Part shown: positions 1-6,750 of the stretch, in pieces
How positions within the stretch are numbered: the first letter of the stretch is position 1
How the letters are laid out: each line of letters opens with the position of its first letter
Source: Mytilisepta virgata
Taxonomy: Eukaryota > Mollusca > Bivalvia > Mytilida > Mytilidae
Assembly: GCA_028015205.1 (NCBI GenBank)
Contig: CM051514.1
Span: forward strand, 36,038,150 to 36,102,149
Direction: 5' to 3'
DNA: 64,000 nucleotides
Program-made: the position numbers and the translations under genes
The notes under the pieces: generated by a model
Told to the model about the DNA's origin: nothing
The model's database searches: none
What the model saw: only the letters and a program-made list of their open reading frames with translations

Positions 1-1
1 G

Positions 2-247
2 GAAAAATCATATGAAAACTGGCCACGGCAACTTATACAAAAACCAGAATTTCTTGCACGTAATGGTTTCTTTTATACTAATATTGGTGACCAAGTTACC
101 TGTTTTTATTGTGACATTACTCTTAAACAGTGGACATTGAATGATGACATTGAAACGGAACACATCAAGTGGGAACCAAACTGCTTATTCGCTAAAATGG
201 TGTCCAGCAAGCAACTAAGCTCTGTGTTAACACAAACATATAAGTGA
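2..247 (+). CDS. BIR-domain (IAP-like) protein, C-terminal part, cut by window edge
   Basis: The open frame runs from the window edge to a TGA at 245-247, leaving about 81 residues. It carries a BIR-type zinc-binding pattern: a WP near the start, GFFYTN, then C-x2-C, and about 20 residues later the H-x6-C pair (EHIKWEPNC). BIR domains bind caspases or IAP antagonists, and viral IAPs delay host cell death. The next gene starts 56 bp downstream on the same strand and belongs to a Maverick/Polinton element, so I read this as element cargo, acquired from a host or from another virus. The start and any further BIR or RING domain lie to the left. The stop follows the BIR closely, so there is no C-terminal RING in this reading. 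BIR assignment is strong; the anti-apoptotic role is inferred. Confidence 0.8.
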   Translation, partial: EKSYENWPRQLIQKPEFLARNGFFYTNIGDQVTCFYCDITLKQWTLNDDIETEHIKWEPNCLFAKMVSSKQLSSVLTQTYK

Positions 248-303
248 CATCAATTTTGAATCTTTGTTCATTTTGTAATTCATACTGACAGAAAACAGTC
301 GTT

Positions 304-711
304 ATGAATGCTAAAATTCAGAGACTAGCAAAAAATACTCTGGATTTCCTCTACGCCAGGACTATACTAGATTTACTACCAAACGTGGTCAAAGAAAACT
401 GTTATGGATGTGATGTCGACCACCCAAGTCAGACTCACCATACATGTATTATGTGGACCGAACAAGAGCATCTAGACTGCTACTTTGATCTCTGTGTGAC
501 AAAAGTATGTGAAAGGGACATTATCAACAAATTTCGGGAACAAGTTGAACTCATGGACACACCAACAGATCTTAAAAATATCTTCTTGAATTCTTTGGAT
601 GATTGGTGTCTACAGCATAAACCAAAACAAGAAACTGTTCTTAAAATGTGTGAGAAACTACTTTCCTTAGAAAGTAGATTTGAGGAAAATGTTAATCACG
701 AGGACCTGTAA
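304..711 (+). CDS. Maverick/Polinton small Cys/His-rich protein, function unknown
   Basis: This gene encodes 135 residues from a clear ATG. Residues about 33-48 hold a compact Cys/His cluster (CYGCDVDHPSQTHHTC) that could bind one zinc, followed by further cysteines (DCYFDLC, VTKVC). The rest is predicted helical and charged, with an acidic end. I recall a similar C-x2-C..DHPSQ..H..C signature in small uncharacterised proteins of animal Maverick/Polinton elements, but I cannot name a function. It sits between the BIR gene and another small gene, ahead of the integrase. A DNA-binding or regulatory role is possible but not shown. Confidence 0.7.
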   Translation: MNAKIQRLAKNTLDFLYARTILDLLPNVVKENCYGCDVDHPSQTHHTCIMWTEQEHLDCYFDLCVTKVCERDIINKFREQVELMDTPTDLKNIFLNSLDDWCLQHKPKQETVLKMCEKLLSLESRFEENVNHEDL

Positions 712-729
712 GACACATTCCACATTGCT

Positions 730-735
730 TATAAA
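730..735 (+). promoter_or_regulatory. TATA-like box close to the 745 start codon
   Basis: TATAAA lies 10 bp ahead of the ATG at 745. That is too close to place transcription start upstream of this ATG in the usual way, so it may be fortuitous or may serve a leaderless or downstream start. Confidence 0.25.
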
Positions 736-744
736 GCGTAATTC

Positions 745-1098
745 ATGGATGGATTATCAATCTTATCGTTCCCTTTTGAAATGAATAGTCAGATTTTTAC
801 GCACTCTACTTTTTTAAAGGGATTATATTATGCTCAACCAATGGACAGACAACACATGGTTCAAAACATTTCTGCAAGTCAGATTCGTGCTATTGTATAC
901 CTCGCTGACAACATTCTATATGAAAGAATTCATATTGGAGACATTCATCGACGTAAACTTCGACAATACAAACAAAGTATTAGATTTTTAACAAATCAGA
1001 GGATAAGTGTTACCAGGAAAAGGAGAACTTTATTAACTTTTCATCAAATAATACCATTACTCATTAAACCTGTTCTTCATCTATTGGATGAACAATGA
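745..1098 (+). CDS. Small basic Maverick protein, paralogue of the gene at 5970
   Basis: This gene encodes 117 residues. Its C-terminal 75 residues line up with the protein at 5970-6269: both have a short helix (QNISASQIRA against QHLTKRQLQW), a second helix ending in N, a basic stretch rich in K/R with a LRQYKQSIR-like core, an RK/RR-x-L motif, and a hydrophobic tail (IIPLLIKPVLHLL against ILPIFLKAFLKYV). Small basic proteins with a hydrophobic C-terminal end are widespread in Maverick/adintovirus genomes and have been compared with adenovirus core or membrane-active proteins; the exact role is not established. A poly(A) signal follows at 1146. The pairing with 5970 suggests duplication inside the element. 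Confidence 0.65.
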   Translation: MDGLSILSFPFEMNSQIFTHSTFLKGLYYAQPMDRQHMVQNISASQIRAIVYLADNILYERIHIGDIHRRKLRQYKQSIRFLTNQRISVTRKRRTLLTFHQIIPLLIKPVLHLLDEQ

Positions 1099-1145
1099 AT
1101 TTAGTAATGTCTTGTAAACGATTTGTGTATGTTTCAACTTTGATA

Positions 1146-1151
1146 AATAAA
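1146..1151 (+). terminator. Poly(A) signal after the early small genes
   Basis: AATAAA lies 48 bp past the stop of the 745 gene and before the integrase, so it could end a transcript covering the BIR and the two small genes. Confidence 0.5.
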
Positions 1152-1305
1152 TGCAAACTATCAATTATACCTTTTTTGTACATTGTAATTTGATAGTAAT
1201 TTTTGTTCATCATTTCAAAGTCTTTTCTACCACCATATCATACTCAAACTTCTACTTAAACAATTTCCTAACACCTTATATTTTATTTGTTATGTGTTTG
1301 TGAAA

Positions 1306-2421
1306 ATGAAAACACACGATCAAATCAGAGATTTATTACAAAAAACATACAACAAAGCCTACGTTGGTCCCGAAAAATTATATCGTTTGTTAAAATCTAA
1401 AGGGATTTCACATATTGGTAGATCCAAAATAAAAAACTTTTTAAACAGTCAGGACAGTTATACATTAAGACGAGAACTGAGAAAGTCTTTCAAACGAACT
1501 CGTGTTGTGGTATCCAGTATAGATGATCAGTGGGATGTAGATCTGGCTGATGTTAGCAACATATCCAATGAAAACGATGGTGTCAAATATTTGTTGGTAG
1601 TGGTTGACATATTTTCCAGGTTTCTCTGGGTTAAACCACTGAAAAATAAAACAGCAAAAGATGTTACGAATGCTGTAAAGGCCGTCATAAAAGAAGGCAG
1701 AAAGCCCGGAAAGATCCGCACTGATAAAGGAAAGGAATTCAATAACAACATGTTGAAAACCTTTTTAAAAACACAAAACATTTACTATTTCACCACTCAA
1801 AACTCTGAGACAAAGGCAAACTATGCTGAGAGGGCGATAAAAACTCTAAAAAATATTATTTTTAAGTATTTTACTCAAAATAGAAGTCACAGATTTGTAG
1901 ATGTTCTCCAAGATCTCGTCAATACATATAATTCAACTCCTCACAGGAGTTTGAATAACATTGCCCCTAAAAATGTCGATAAAACAAATGAAGCAGATTT
2001 ATGGGGTTTTATGTATTTGAAACCAAAGAAAATCACATCAAAAAGAGTAAATCGTTATCATTTCAAAATTGGAGATTTTGTCAGAATTTCTCACTTAAAT
2101 ATGATATTTGACCGGTCCTACGATGAACATTTCACTAGAGAAGTGTTTAAAATCAGACAGAGATTTAGGATGCAAGCGATTCCAATGTACCAGCTGCAGG
2201 ATTTTCTTGATGAACCCATCAAAGGAAACTTTTACGAGTCTGAGTTGCAAAAGGTTGACAAAGACCAGAACACGTTATGGTTTATTGAAAAGAAAATTCG
2301 TAAACGAAAAAGAAATGGACGAATTCAATGGCTGGTTAAATTTGAAGGTTGGCCTAACAAATATAATCAGTGGATTGATGATGATGCTATCAGAGAAGAA
2401 AACGATTCTCAGCAGAAATGA
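1306..2421 (+). CDS. Maverick/Polinton integrase (retroviral-type DDE) with C-terminal chromodomain
   Basis: This is a DDE recombinase that would insert the linear element DNA into host chromosomes. I start it at the first ATG (1306); the open frame extends 12 bp further upstream only through GTG codons. The catalytic triad is visible: D79 in WDVDLADVS, D140 in IRTDKGKEF and E175 in NYAERAIKTL, so the last two are separated by 34 residues, as in retroviral integrases. The C-terminal 40 residues (about 323-363) form a chromodomain (WLVKFEGWP then QWIDDDAI). Such domains in retroelement integrases bind methylated histone tails and steer insertion. The stop codon overlaps the next start as ATGA, so the two genes may be translated from one mRNA. 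No frame damage is seen, so it may be functional. Confidence 0.93.
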   Translation: MKTHDQIRDLLQKTYNKAYVGPEKLYRLLKSKGISHIGRSKIKNFLNSQDSYTLRRELRKSFKRTRVVVSSIDDQWDVDLADVSNISNENDGVKYLLVVVDIFSRFLWVKPLKNKTAKDVTNAVKAVIKEGRKPGKIRTDKGKEFNNNMLKTFLKTQNIYYFTTQNSETKANYAERAIKTLKNIIFKYFTQNRSHRFVDVLQDLVNTYNSTPHRSLNNIAPKNVDKTNEADLWGFMYLKPKKITSKRVNRYHFKIGDFVRISHLNMIFDRSYDEHFTREVFKIRQRFRMQAIPMYQLQDFLDEPIKGNFYESELQKVDKDQNTLWFIEKKIRKRKRNGRIQWLVKFEGWPNKYNQWIDDDAIREENDSQQK

Positions 2422-2837
2422 GTGTATACGTAACAATGAGTAGTGACAAATCGATGCAATATTTTTCAAAAAACACAGCATATAAATTTACATGTCATTT
2501 AAACACACCACTGTTCTTCAGTGGACAATGGAGGGTAGCATTAGTGGAAGTAGATGTATCCAGCAGTTTTTCTAAGACAGAACCTATTTACCTTTATTCC
2601 AATATATGTAGCGAATCCATCGTAAATGGGGAGCAGAAACCTCTTCTTCGAAGGTTGACATCTGTAACCATGGGTAATTGGTCGAATATTTTCGAAGTAC
2701 CTCACTACTTGCCTGTAAGAGTAACAGAGGTTTATGATATTGAAGTTTATATAACAACCGATCACAATGAACTTGCTACATTTTTAGATAAACCGGCAAC
2801 AGTGACACTTCATTTCAAGTCTTTCCCATTTTTCTAA
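2418..2837 (+). CDS. Penton-like minor capsid protein (single jelly-roll)
   Basis: This gene encodes 139 residues, mostly predicted beta strands. The N-terminal pattern (SVYVTMSSDKSMQYFSKN, then LNTPLFFSGQWRVALVEVD) matches what I know of the Polinton minor capsid protein, proposed as a single jelly-roll penton at the capsid vertices. Position agrees with that: directly after the integrase (4-bp ATGA overlap) and two genes before the major capsid protein. The C-terminal half continues in strand-like segments (VRVTEVYDIEVYITT, PATVTLHFKSF). A fold prediction could confirm the jelly-roll; I cannot compute it here. Confidence 0.8.
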   Translation: MSVYVTMSSDKSMQYFSKNTAYKFTCHLNTPLFFSGQWRVALVEVDVSSSFSKTEPIYLYSNICSESIVNGEQKPLLRRLTSVTMGNWSNIFEVPHYLPVRVTEVYDIEVYITTDHNELATFLDKPATVTLHFKSFPFF

Positions 2838-2839
2838 AG

Positions 2840-3343
2840 ATGAATAAAATGTATATTCCTAATACTAGTCAATGGATGCTTTACTATGAAAATTTGGGAA
2901 AAAATGGACATAACCCACACATTACACAACGAATGAAGAGTGGGAAACAAGTTGGTGGGGGTTCACTGACGGGCAGTCCGCATTCATTTATTACACCCAT
3001 TGGCGCTCCATCGAAAGCTCCGACTGAAGAAGAAAAGGTGAAAGTGCAATTGGTTTCTCCGGTTCAACAAACCAATGAAATGGCGCGTGATATGGTAGAA
3101 CGAAATCGGTTACAAAAAGGAATAAAACGAAAAGCCATTACCACCTCATTTAGTTCGATGCACAAACCTCGACGAGTGAAGTCGAAAAAGGCTAAAAAGA
3201 CAGTAAAATCAAAACCGAAAAGAAAAACACTTTCTATCATAAAAAAGCAGAAAAAAATAAAGACGGTTCAGCAAAAAAGAAAAGCAAAAAGTAAAGCCAA
3301 AACTAAAAGGTCTATCAACAATTTTAAGGATATTTTTGACTAA
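2840..3343 (+). CDS. Basic core / DNA-condensing protein (pX/pVII-like) of the element
   Basis: This gene encodes 167 residues. The first third is neutral and rich in Gly/Ser/Pro, and the last ~75 residues are extremely rich in Lys and Arg, ending in NNFKDIFD. The composition fits a DNA-condensing virion core protein comparable to adenovirus pX or pVII. A GGG stretch (KQVGGGSLTGS, residues about 37-47) is a candidate processing site for the adenain-like protease encoded further down, though it lacks the Met/Ile/Leu that the adenovirus consensus prefers. The gene starts 2 bp after the penton stop and ends 2 bp before the capsid start, so the three are tightly linked. The role is inferred from composition and position. 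Confidence 0.65.
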   Translation: MNKMYIPNTSQWMLYYENLGKNGHNPHITQRMKSGKQVGGGSLTGSPHSFITPIGAPSKAPTEEEKVKVQLVSPVQQTNEMARDMVERNRLQKGIKRKAITTSFSSMHKPRRVKSKKAKKTVKSKPKRKTLSIIKKQKKIKTVQQKRKAKSKAKTKRSINNFKDIFD

Positions 3344-3345
3344 AG

Positions 3346-4668
3346 ATGGCAGCTCTCACTGTAGAAGGATTCCAAGAAGCACAACCTAGTGGATTAGATC
3401 TTTTTACATTACCACCTACTCAAACAGCTGTAGAAAATGTTTATTATGAGGAAGTTCGATCAACGTCACAATTAAGTGGCATGTCTCCGATAGAATTCAC
3501 GGTAGCAGCGCAGAATTCGTTGGAATATATTGATCTTAGGAAGACTCAATTGTGGGTGAGAGCTAGAATTAAGCACGCAGATGGTAGTAGTCTTAAATCA
3601 ATTGAGTACGTGGGACCGGTTAACAATTTCCTTCATTCTATGTTTTCACAGGTTGATCTAACTTTACAAAATAAACTTATCACCTCTACTACCACACACT
3701 ATCCTTATAAAGCAATGATTCAGACAATACTGTCGTTCGGTTCGGAAGCAAAAGAATCACAGCTTACCAGCCAACTATGGAAAAAGGATAAGGCCGGACA
3801 TTTTGATGACAATGACGTACAAAATGGAAGTAACAGTTCACTGTATGAACGTTCACAATACTTCGCACAAAGTCAAGTTTGTGATATGATTGGACCTCTT
3901 TTTCATGATCTAACTAACCTCGATCGCTACTTATTGAACCAAGTTGCCGTCAACATTAAGATGTATAGATCAAGACCAGAGTTCTCTTTGATGACTAAAG
4001 AATCAAATCCAAACTTTCAAGTCATCATAGAAGACATTGCCTTGAAAGTGTGTAAAATTCAACTGAATCCAGCAGTCATCACAGCACATGCTCAGAAACT
4101 ACAAACTACCAATGCAAAATACCCATACACGAGAACAGAGGTTAGACTGATATCTATTCCGGCAGGAAGTCTTAGTTTCAATTATAACAATTTATTCAAT
4201 GGATTAAGAGCCACTCGCTGTGTAATTGGATTTGTAGATTCTGCTAGTTGCAGTGGTTCCTACGCCTTAAACCCATTCAATTTTCAACATTTTAATTTAA
4301 GTCAGATTGCACTGAAGTTGAACCAGGTTCCAGTTGGTGGAAGTGTTATGCAATTAAATTACAGTCCTCCAGGTCGTACCATATTGCCTGCATACACTTC
4401 AATGTTTGAAGTGACCAATAAATGGATGCGTGATGATGGTAATCAACTTAGTCGCGATGAAGTGGCAGGTGGATACAGTCTATATTGTTTTAATATTGAA
4501 CCAAATTTCAGTGATGAGGGAAACTATTTAAACTTAGTAAAACAAGGAACTTGTTCATTAGAAGCCACATTCGGTAAACCTCTTCCGAAGGCAACCACAT
4601 GTGTCGTTTATGCTGAGTTTCCAGCTTACTTTGAAATCAATTTAGAAAGGAACATTATGCTAGAATGA
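3346..4668 (+). CDS. Major capsid protein (double jelly-roll, Maverick/Polinton type)
   Basis: This gene encodes 440 residues, the usual size for Polinton-type double jelly-roll capsid proteins. Recognisable elements are PIEFTVAAQNSLEYIDL near residue 50, a strand-rich first half, and the sequence FNYNNLFNGLRATRCVIGF in the middle of the protein. Pseudo-hexameric trimers of this family build icosahedral shells like those of adenovirus and virophages. It lies between the core-protein gene and the protease gene; its stop overlaps the protease start as ATGA. The full length is open without damage, which suggests the element could still form particles, or integrated recently. Family assignment rests on motif memory and gene order, not on a search. 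Confidence 0.85.
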   Translation: MAALTVEGFQEAQPSGLDLFTLPPTQTAVENVYYEEVRSTSQLSGMSPIEFTVAAQNSLEYIDLRKTQLWVRARIKHADGSSLKSIEYVGPVNNFLHSMFSQVDLTLQNKLITSTTTHYPYKAMIQTILSFGSEAKESQLTSQLWKKDKAGHFDDNDVQNGSNSSLYERSQYFAQSQVCDMIGPLFHDLTNLDRYLLNQVAVNIKMYRSRPEFSLMTKESNPNFQVIIEDIALKVCKIQLNPAVITAHAQKLQTTNAKYPYTRTEVRLISIPAGSLSFNYNNLFNGLRATRCVIGFVDSASCSGSYALNPFNFQHFNLSQIALKLNQVPVGGSVMQLNYSPPGRTILPAYTSMFEVTNKWMRDDGNQLSRDEVAGGYSLYCFNIEPNFSDEGNYLNLVKQGTCSLEATFGKPLPKATTCVVYAEFPAYFEINLERNIMLE

Positions 4669-5180
4669 ATACTTACCAGTTGCAATGTGCTGTAGACTCG
4701 GATAATATGATGAAGTCATCGATACTCGGTGTGTTTGCCGCCGATGAAATCATCAGTGTTAGACTTCTTCCCGGGACTGGTTTTATCTCAAATACGGACG
4801 TGAAACAGCTACCTGGAAAACATTGGATTGCATTTTTCTATAATGAAAAAAGAACACTCGAAATATTTGACTCTTATGGTAGTACAAAGGACCAATTGTC
4901 GTTTTACTTTAAGAAATTTATGATTAAATATACAAATATTCTAACGAACAGGAAACGGCTGCAAGGTGATGATACAGTCGTGTGTGGTCAATATTGTCTA
5001 TTCTATTTAATGTGTCGCGTGAGAGGATACACCATGCAGCAGATTTCAGATTCATTTTCTGAGGACTACCAATTAAATGATCAATTTGTATATGATTTTA
5101 CAGATAATCGTTTTCATTGTTGTGTGGCAAATACTTGTAATGAATTAAGTCAATCTTGTAATAATATTAAATGTCAATAA
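4665..5180 (+). CDS. Adenain-like (C5/Ulp1-type) cysteine protease, capsid maturation
   Basis: This gene encodes 171 residues with the adenain/Ulp1 catalytic layout: H53 in KHWIAFFYN, D69 in EIFDSYGS, Q100 in RLQGDD as oxyanion-hole residue, and nucleophile C107 in VVCGQYCLFYL. The adenovirus enzyme cleaves core and capsid precursors during particle maturation, and likely targets here are the neighbouring core and capsid proteins. The start codon overlaps the capsid stop by 4 bp. The C-terminal 40 residues are Cys-rich (FHCCVANTCNELSQSC). The AATAAA signal at 5176 overlaps the stop codon, so the late mRNA would end almost at the end of this frame. Confidence 0.9.
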   Translation: MNTYQLQCAVDSDNMMKSSILGVFAADEIISVRLLPGTGFISNTDVKQLPGKHWIAFFYNEKRTLEIFDSYGSTKDQLSFYFKKFMIKYTNILTNRKRLQGDDTVVCGQYCLFYLMCRVRGYTMQQISDSFSEDYQLNDQFVYDFTDNRFHCCVANTCNELSQSCNNIKCQ

Positions 5181-5181
5181 A
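5176..5181 (+). terminator. Poly(A) signal overlapping the protease stop codon
   Basis: The hexamer AATAAA spans the TAA stop of the protease gene (5178-5180). It would close a transcript covering integrase to protease with a very short 3' UTR. Confidence 0.5.
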
Positions 5182-5223
5182 GAGTAATAACTTTAGTTTT
5201 GTTGTATTGATAACTTTCTGGAA

Positions 5224-5230
5224 TATAAAT
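5224..5230 (+). promoter_or_regulatory. TATA-like box upstream of the ATPase gene
   Basis: TATAAAT lies 30 bp before the ATPase ATG and 43 bp after the preceding poly(A) signal, as expected if a new transcript starts here. Confidence 0.45.
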
Positions 5231-5253
5231 GTTTTGGTTTCTCCTTTAAATAC

Positions 5254-5970
5254 ATGTTAAATACTAATTGTATTTCATTTCATGAGATAATACCGAACAG
5301 TATGGATGAATGGTGGAAGAGAGAAAGTTTAATCAAGTTTAAAAGTCCGACTTCGATTTTTGTTGTGGGTCCATCCAACTCTGGAAAAACAGTTTATACA
5401 AAACAATTATTAGTAAACGCGAATGAGATGTTTGAAATATCACCCTCTAAAATATATTATTGCTATAGCATTTGGCAACCAATATACGATGACATGAAAG
5501 TCTCTGTGAAGAATATTGAGTTCTATAAAGGTTTTCCCAATATGGAAATGTTGTCTGAATGGGGAGCTTTACAAGGACATCAAATAATTATTTTAGACGA
5601 TCTTTTATTGGAGGCTTCAGATAGTAAAGAATTAATTTATTTGTTGACAGTTGGAATTCACCATTCTTCCCTTTCATTGATCTTTATTTTCCAGTCCCTG
5701 TATTTTAAGGGTAAAGCCATGAGAACAGCCTCACTGAATTGTCATTACTTTATTTTATTTCGAAATTATCGAGATCAATTACAGATACAAACTTTGGGAA
5801 AACAAATTTTTCCAGGACAAACTAAGTTTTTTATGGATGCTTACCAGAAGGCCACCTCTGTCAAGTTTCGCCCGTTCATCATTGACTTAAATCCACATAC
5901 AGACAAAACATATCAGTTGTCAACAAACCGTGGAGTTGGACAGATGCCTATTATTTTCGAGCCTATATAA
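5254..5970 (+). CDS. Genome-packaging ATPase (FtsK/HerA-type, A32-like)
   Basis: This gene encodes 238 residues. Walker A is GPSNSGKT at residues 39-46, and Walker B is HQIIILDDLL with D115/D116. Following segments (LTVGIHHSSLSLIFIFQSLY) match the sensor region of viral A32-like packaging ATPases, which pump DNA into double jelly-roll capsids. The gene has its own TATA-like box and follows the poly(A) signal of the capsid block, so it probably belongs to a second transcription unit. Its TAA stop shares a base with the ATG of the next gene (TAATG), a classic stop-start overlap. Confidence 0.9.
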   Translation: MLNTNCISFHEIIPNSMDEWWKRESLIKFKSPTSIFVVGPSNSGKTVYTKQLLVNANEMFEISPSKIYYCYSIWQPIYDDMKVSVKNIEFYKGFPNMEMLSEWGALQGHQIIILDDLLLEASDSKELIYLLTVGIHHSSLSLIFIFQSLYFKGKAMRTASLNCHYFILFRNYRDQLQIQTLGKQIFPGQTKFFMDAYQKATSVKFRPFIIDLNPHTDKTYQLSTNRGVGQMPIIFEPI

Positions 5971-6269
5971 TGAAAGAAAGACGAGAATTAATTCAATTCC
6001 TTCTCAATAGCAATACGCATCAGAGGATTCAACTTATCCAACATTTGACAAAACGACAATTGCAATGGCTCATAGAAATAATTTACAATGTTATTCATGG
6101 GACTTGTTCCATTTCAGACACCGATAAAATACTTTTGAAGAAACAAAAACATATCATACGGAAAGTGGTTTCCAAATCCATAACACTGCAAAACCGTAAG
6201 CTGCTCATTGTCAAAATTAAGAACATATTACCAATTTTCTTAAAAGCTTTTTTGAAATATGTCTCGTGA
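5970..6269 (+). CDS. Small basic Maverick protein with hydrophobic end, paralogue of the gene at 745
   Basis: This gene encodes 99 residues, strongly basic, with helices and a hydrophobic C-terminal stretch (IKNILPIFLKAFL). It aligns over most of its length with the protein at 745-1098 (for example IQHLTKRQLQ against VQNISASQIR). Related small proteins occur in many animal Mavericks; a virion-core or membrane-active role has been suggested for that group but is unproven. The start is the overlapping TAATG with the ATPase stop. The next gene begins 11 bp before its stop, so three genes overlap in a chain. Confidence 0.7.
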   Translation: MKERRELIQFLLNSNTHQRIQLIQHLTKRQLQWLIEIIYNVIHGTCSISDTDKILLKKQKHIIRKVVSKSITLQNRKLLIVKIKNILPIFLKAFLKYVS

Positions 6270-6573
6270 ATTAATACTCATTCCCAAATCAAGATATGAG
6301 CAATTGGTAAAGCACGAAGCGGTAGAAGAGTTACAGCAAAGAAAGGATGTCAATGAAATGAAACCGCCAAATGAAACTATAGCTGAAAGTATTGAAAACT
6401 GTAATAGGTTGCACGACGACAAGCCAATAAAGAACGTTGAGCAGGTTGAAGAACAGAACCACACCACTAAAAAGAAAAAATCTTATATTTCAATGGCACC
6501 AGAAAAAATGTTAAAAGCTAACGAGAAATTCAAACTTACCAAGAAAAGAAAATGGTTGTCCTTTAAAATATAA
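6259..6573 (+). CDS. Small charged Maverick protein, function unknown
   Basis: This gene encodes 104 residues. The N-terminal end (MSRELILIPKSRYEQLV) resembles the start of small proteins I associate with other animal Maverick elements. The middle is acidic and probably disordered, and the C-terminal end is basic (LTKKRKWLSFKI). It starts 11 bp inside the preceding gene in another frame. No catalytic motif is visible. A structural or assembly role is a guess from position between the packaging ATPase and the polymerase. Confidence 0.6.
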   Translation: MSRELILIPKSRYEQLVKHEAVEELQQRKDVNEMKPPNETIAESIENCNRLHDDKPIKNVEQVEEQNHTTKKKKSYISMAPEKMLKANEKFKLTKKRKWLSFKI

Positions 6574-6580
6574 TCTTCGA

Positions 6581-6710
6581 TGACGTCACCGCAAGTACCT
6601 TTAAAGAGAGAAGCAATAAACATTTTAGCGCCAGCTTTCAAAATGGATACGATTCGATGATTATTTGAATAAAGCTTAACTGACGTCATCTTGAAAGCCT
6701 ATTATAAATA
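6581..6710 (+). promoter_or_regulatory. Promoter-like region: two CRE palindromes and TATA box ahead of the polymerase
   Basis: Perfect CRE/ATF palindromes TGACGTCA occur at 6581-6588 and 6681-6688, exactly 100 bp apart. A TATA box (TATAAATA, 6703-6710) follows 15 bp after the second and lies 41 bp before the polymerase ATG. CREB/ATF-family proteins bind this site and respond to cAMP and stress kinases. The layout is typical of an inducible RNA polymerase II promoter, so polymerase expression may be tied to host signalling. Confidence 0.65.
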
Positions 6711-6750
6711 TGTTTGTTCATAAATAGATCAGATTGAAATTAACAAAGCT

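Noticed and set aside
2108..2443. 111-codon frame overlapping the integrase end
   Set aside because: Shadow of the integrase in another frame; the integrase frame holds the chromodomain residues.
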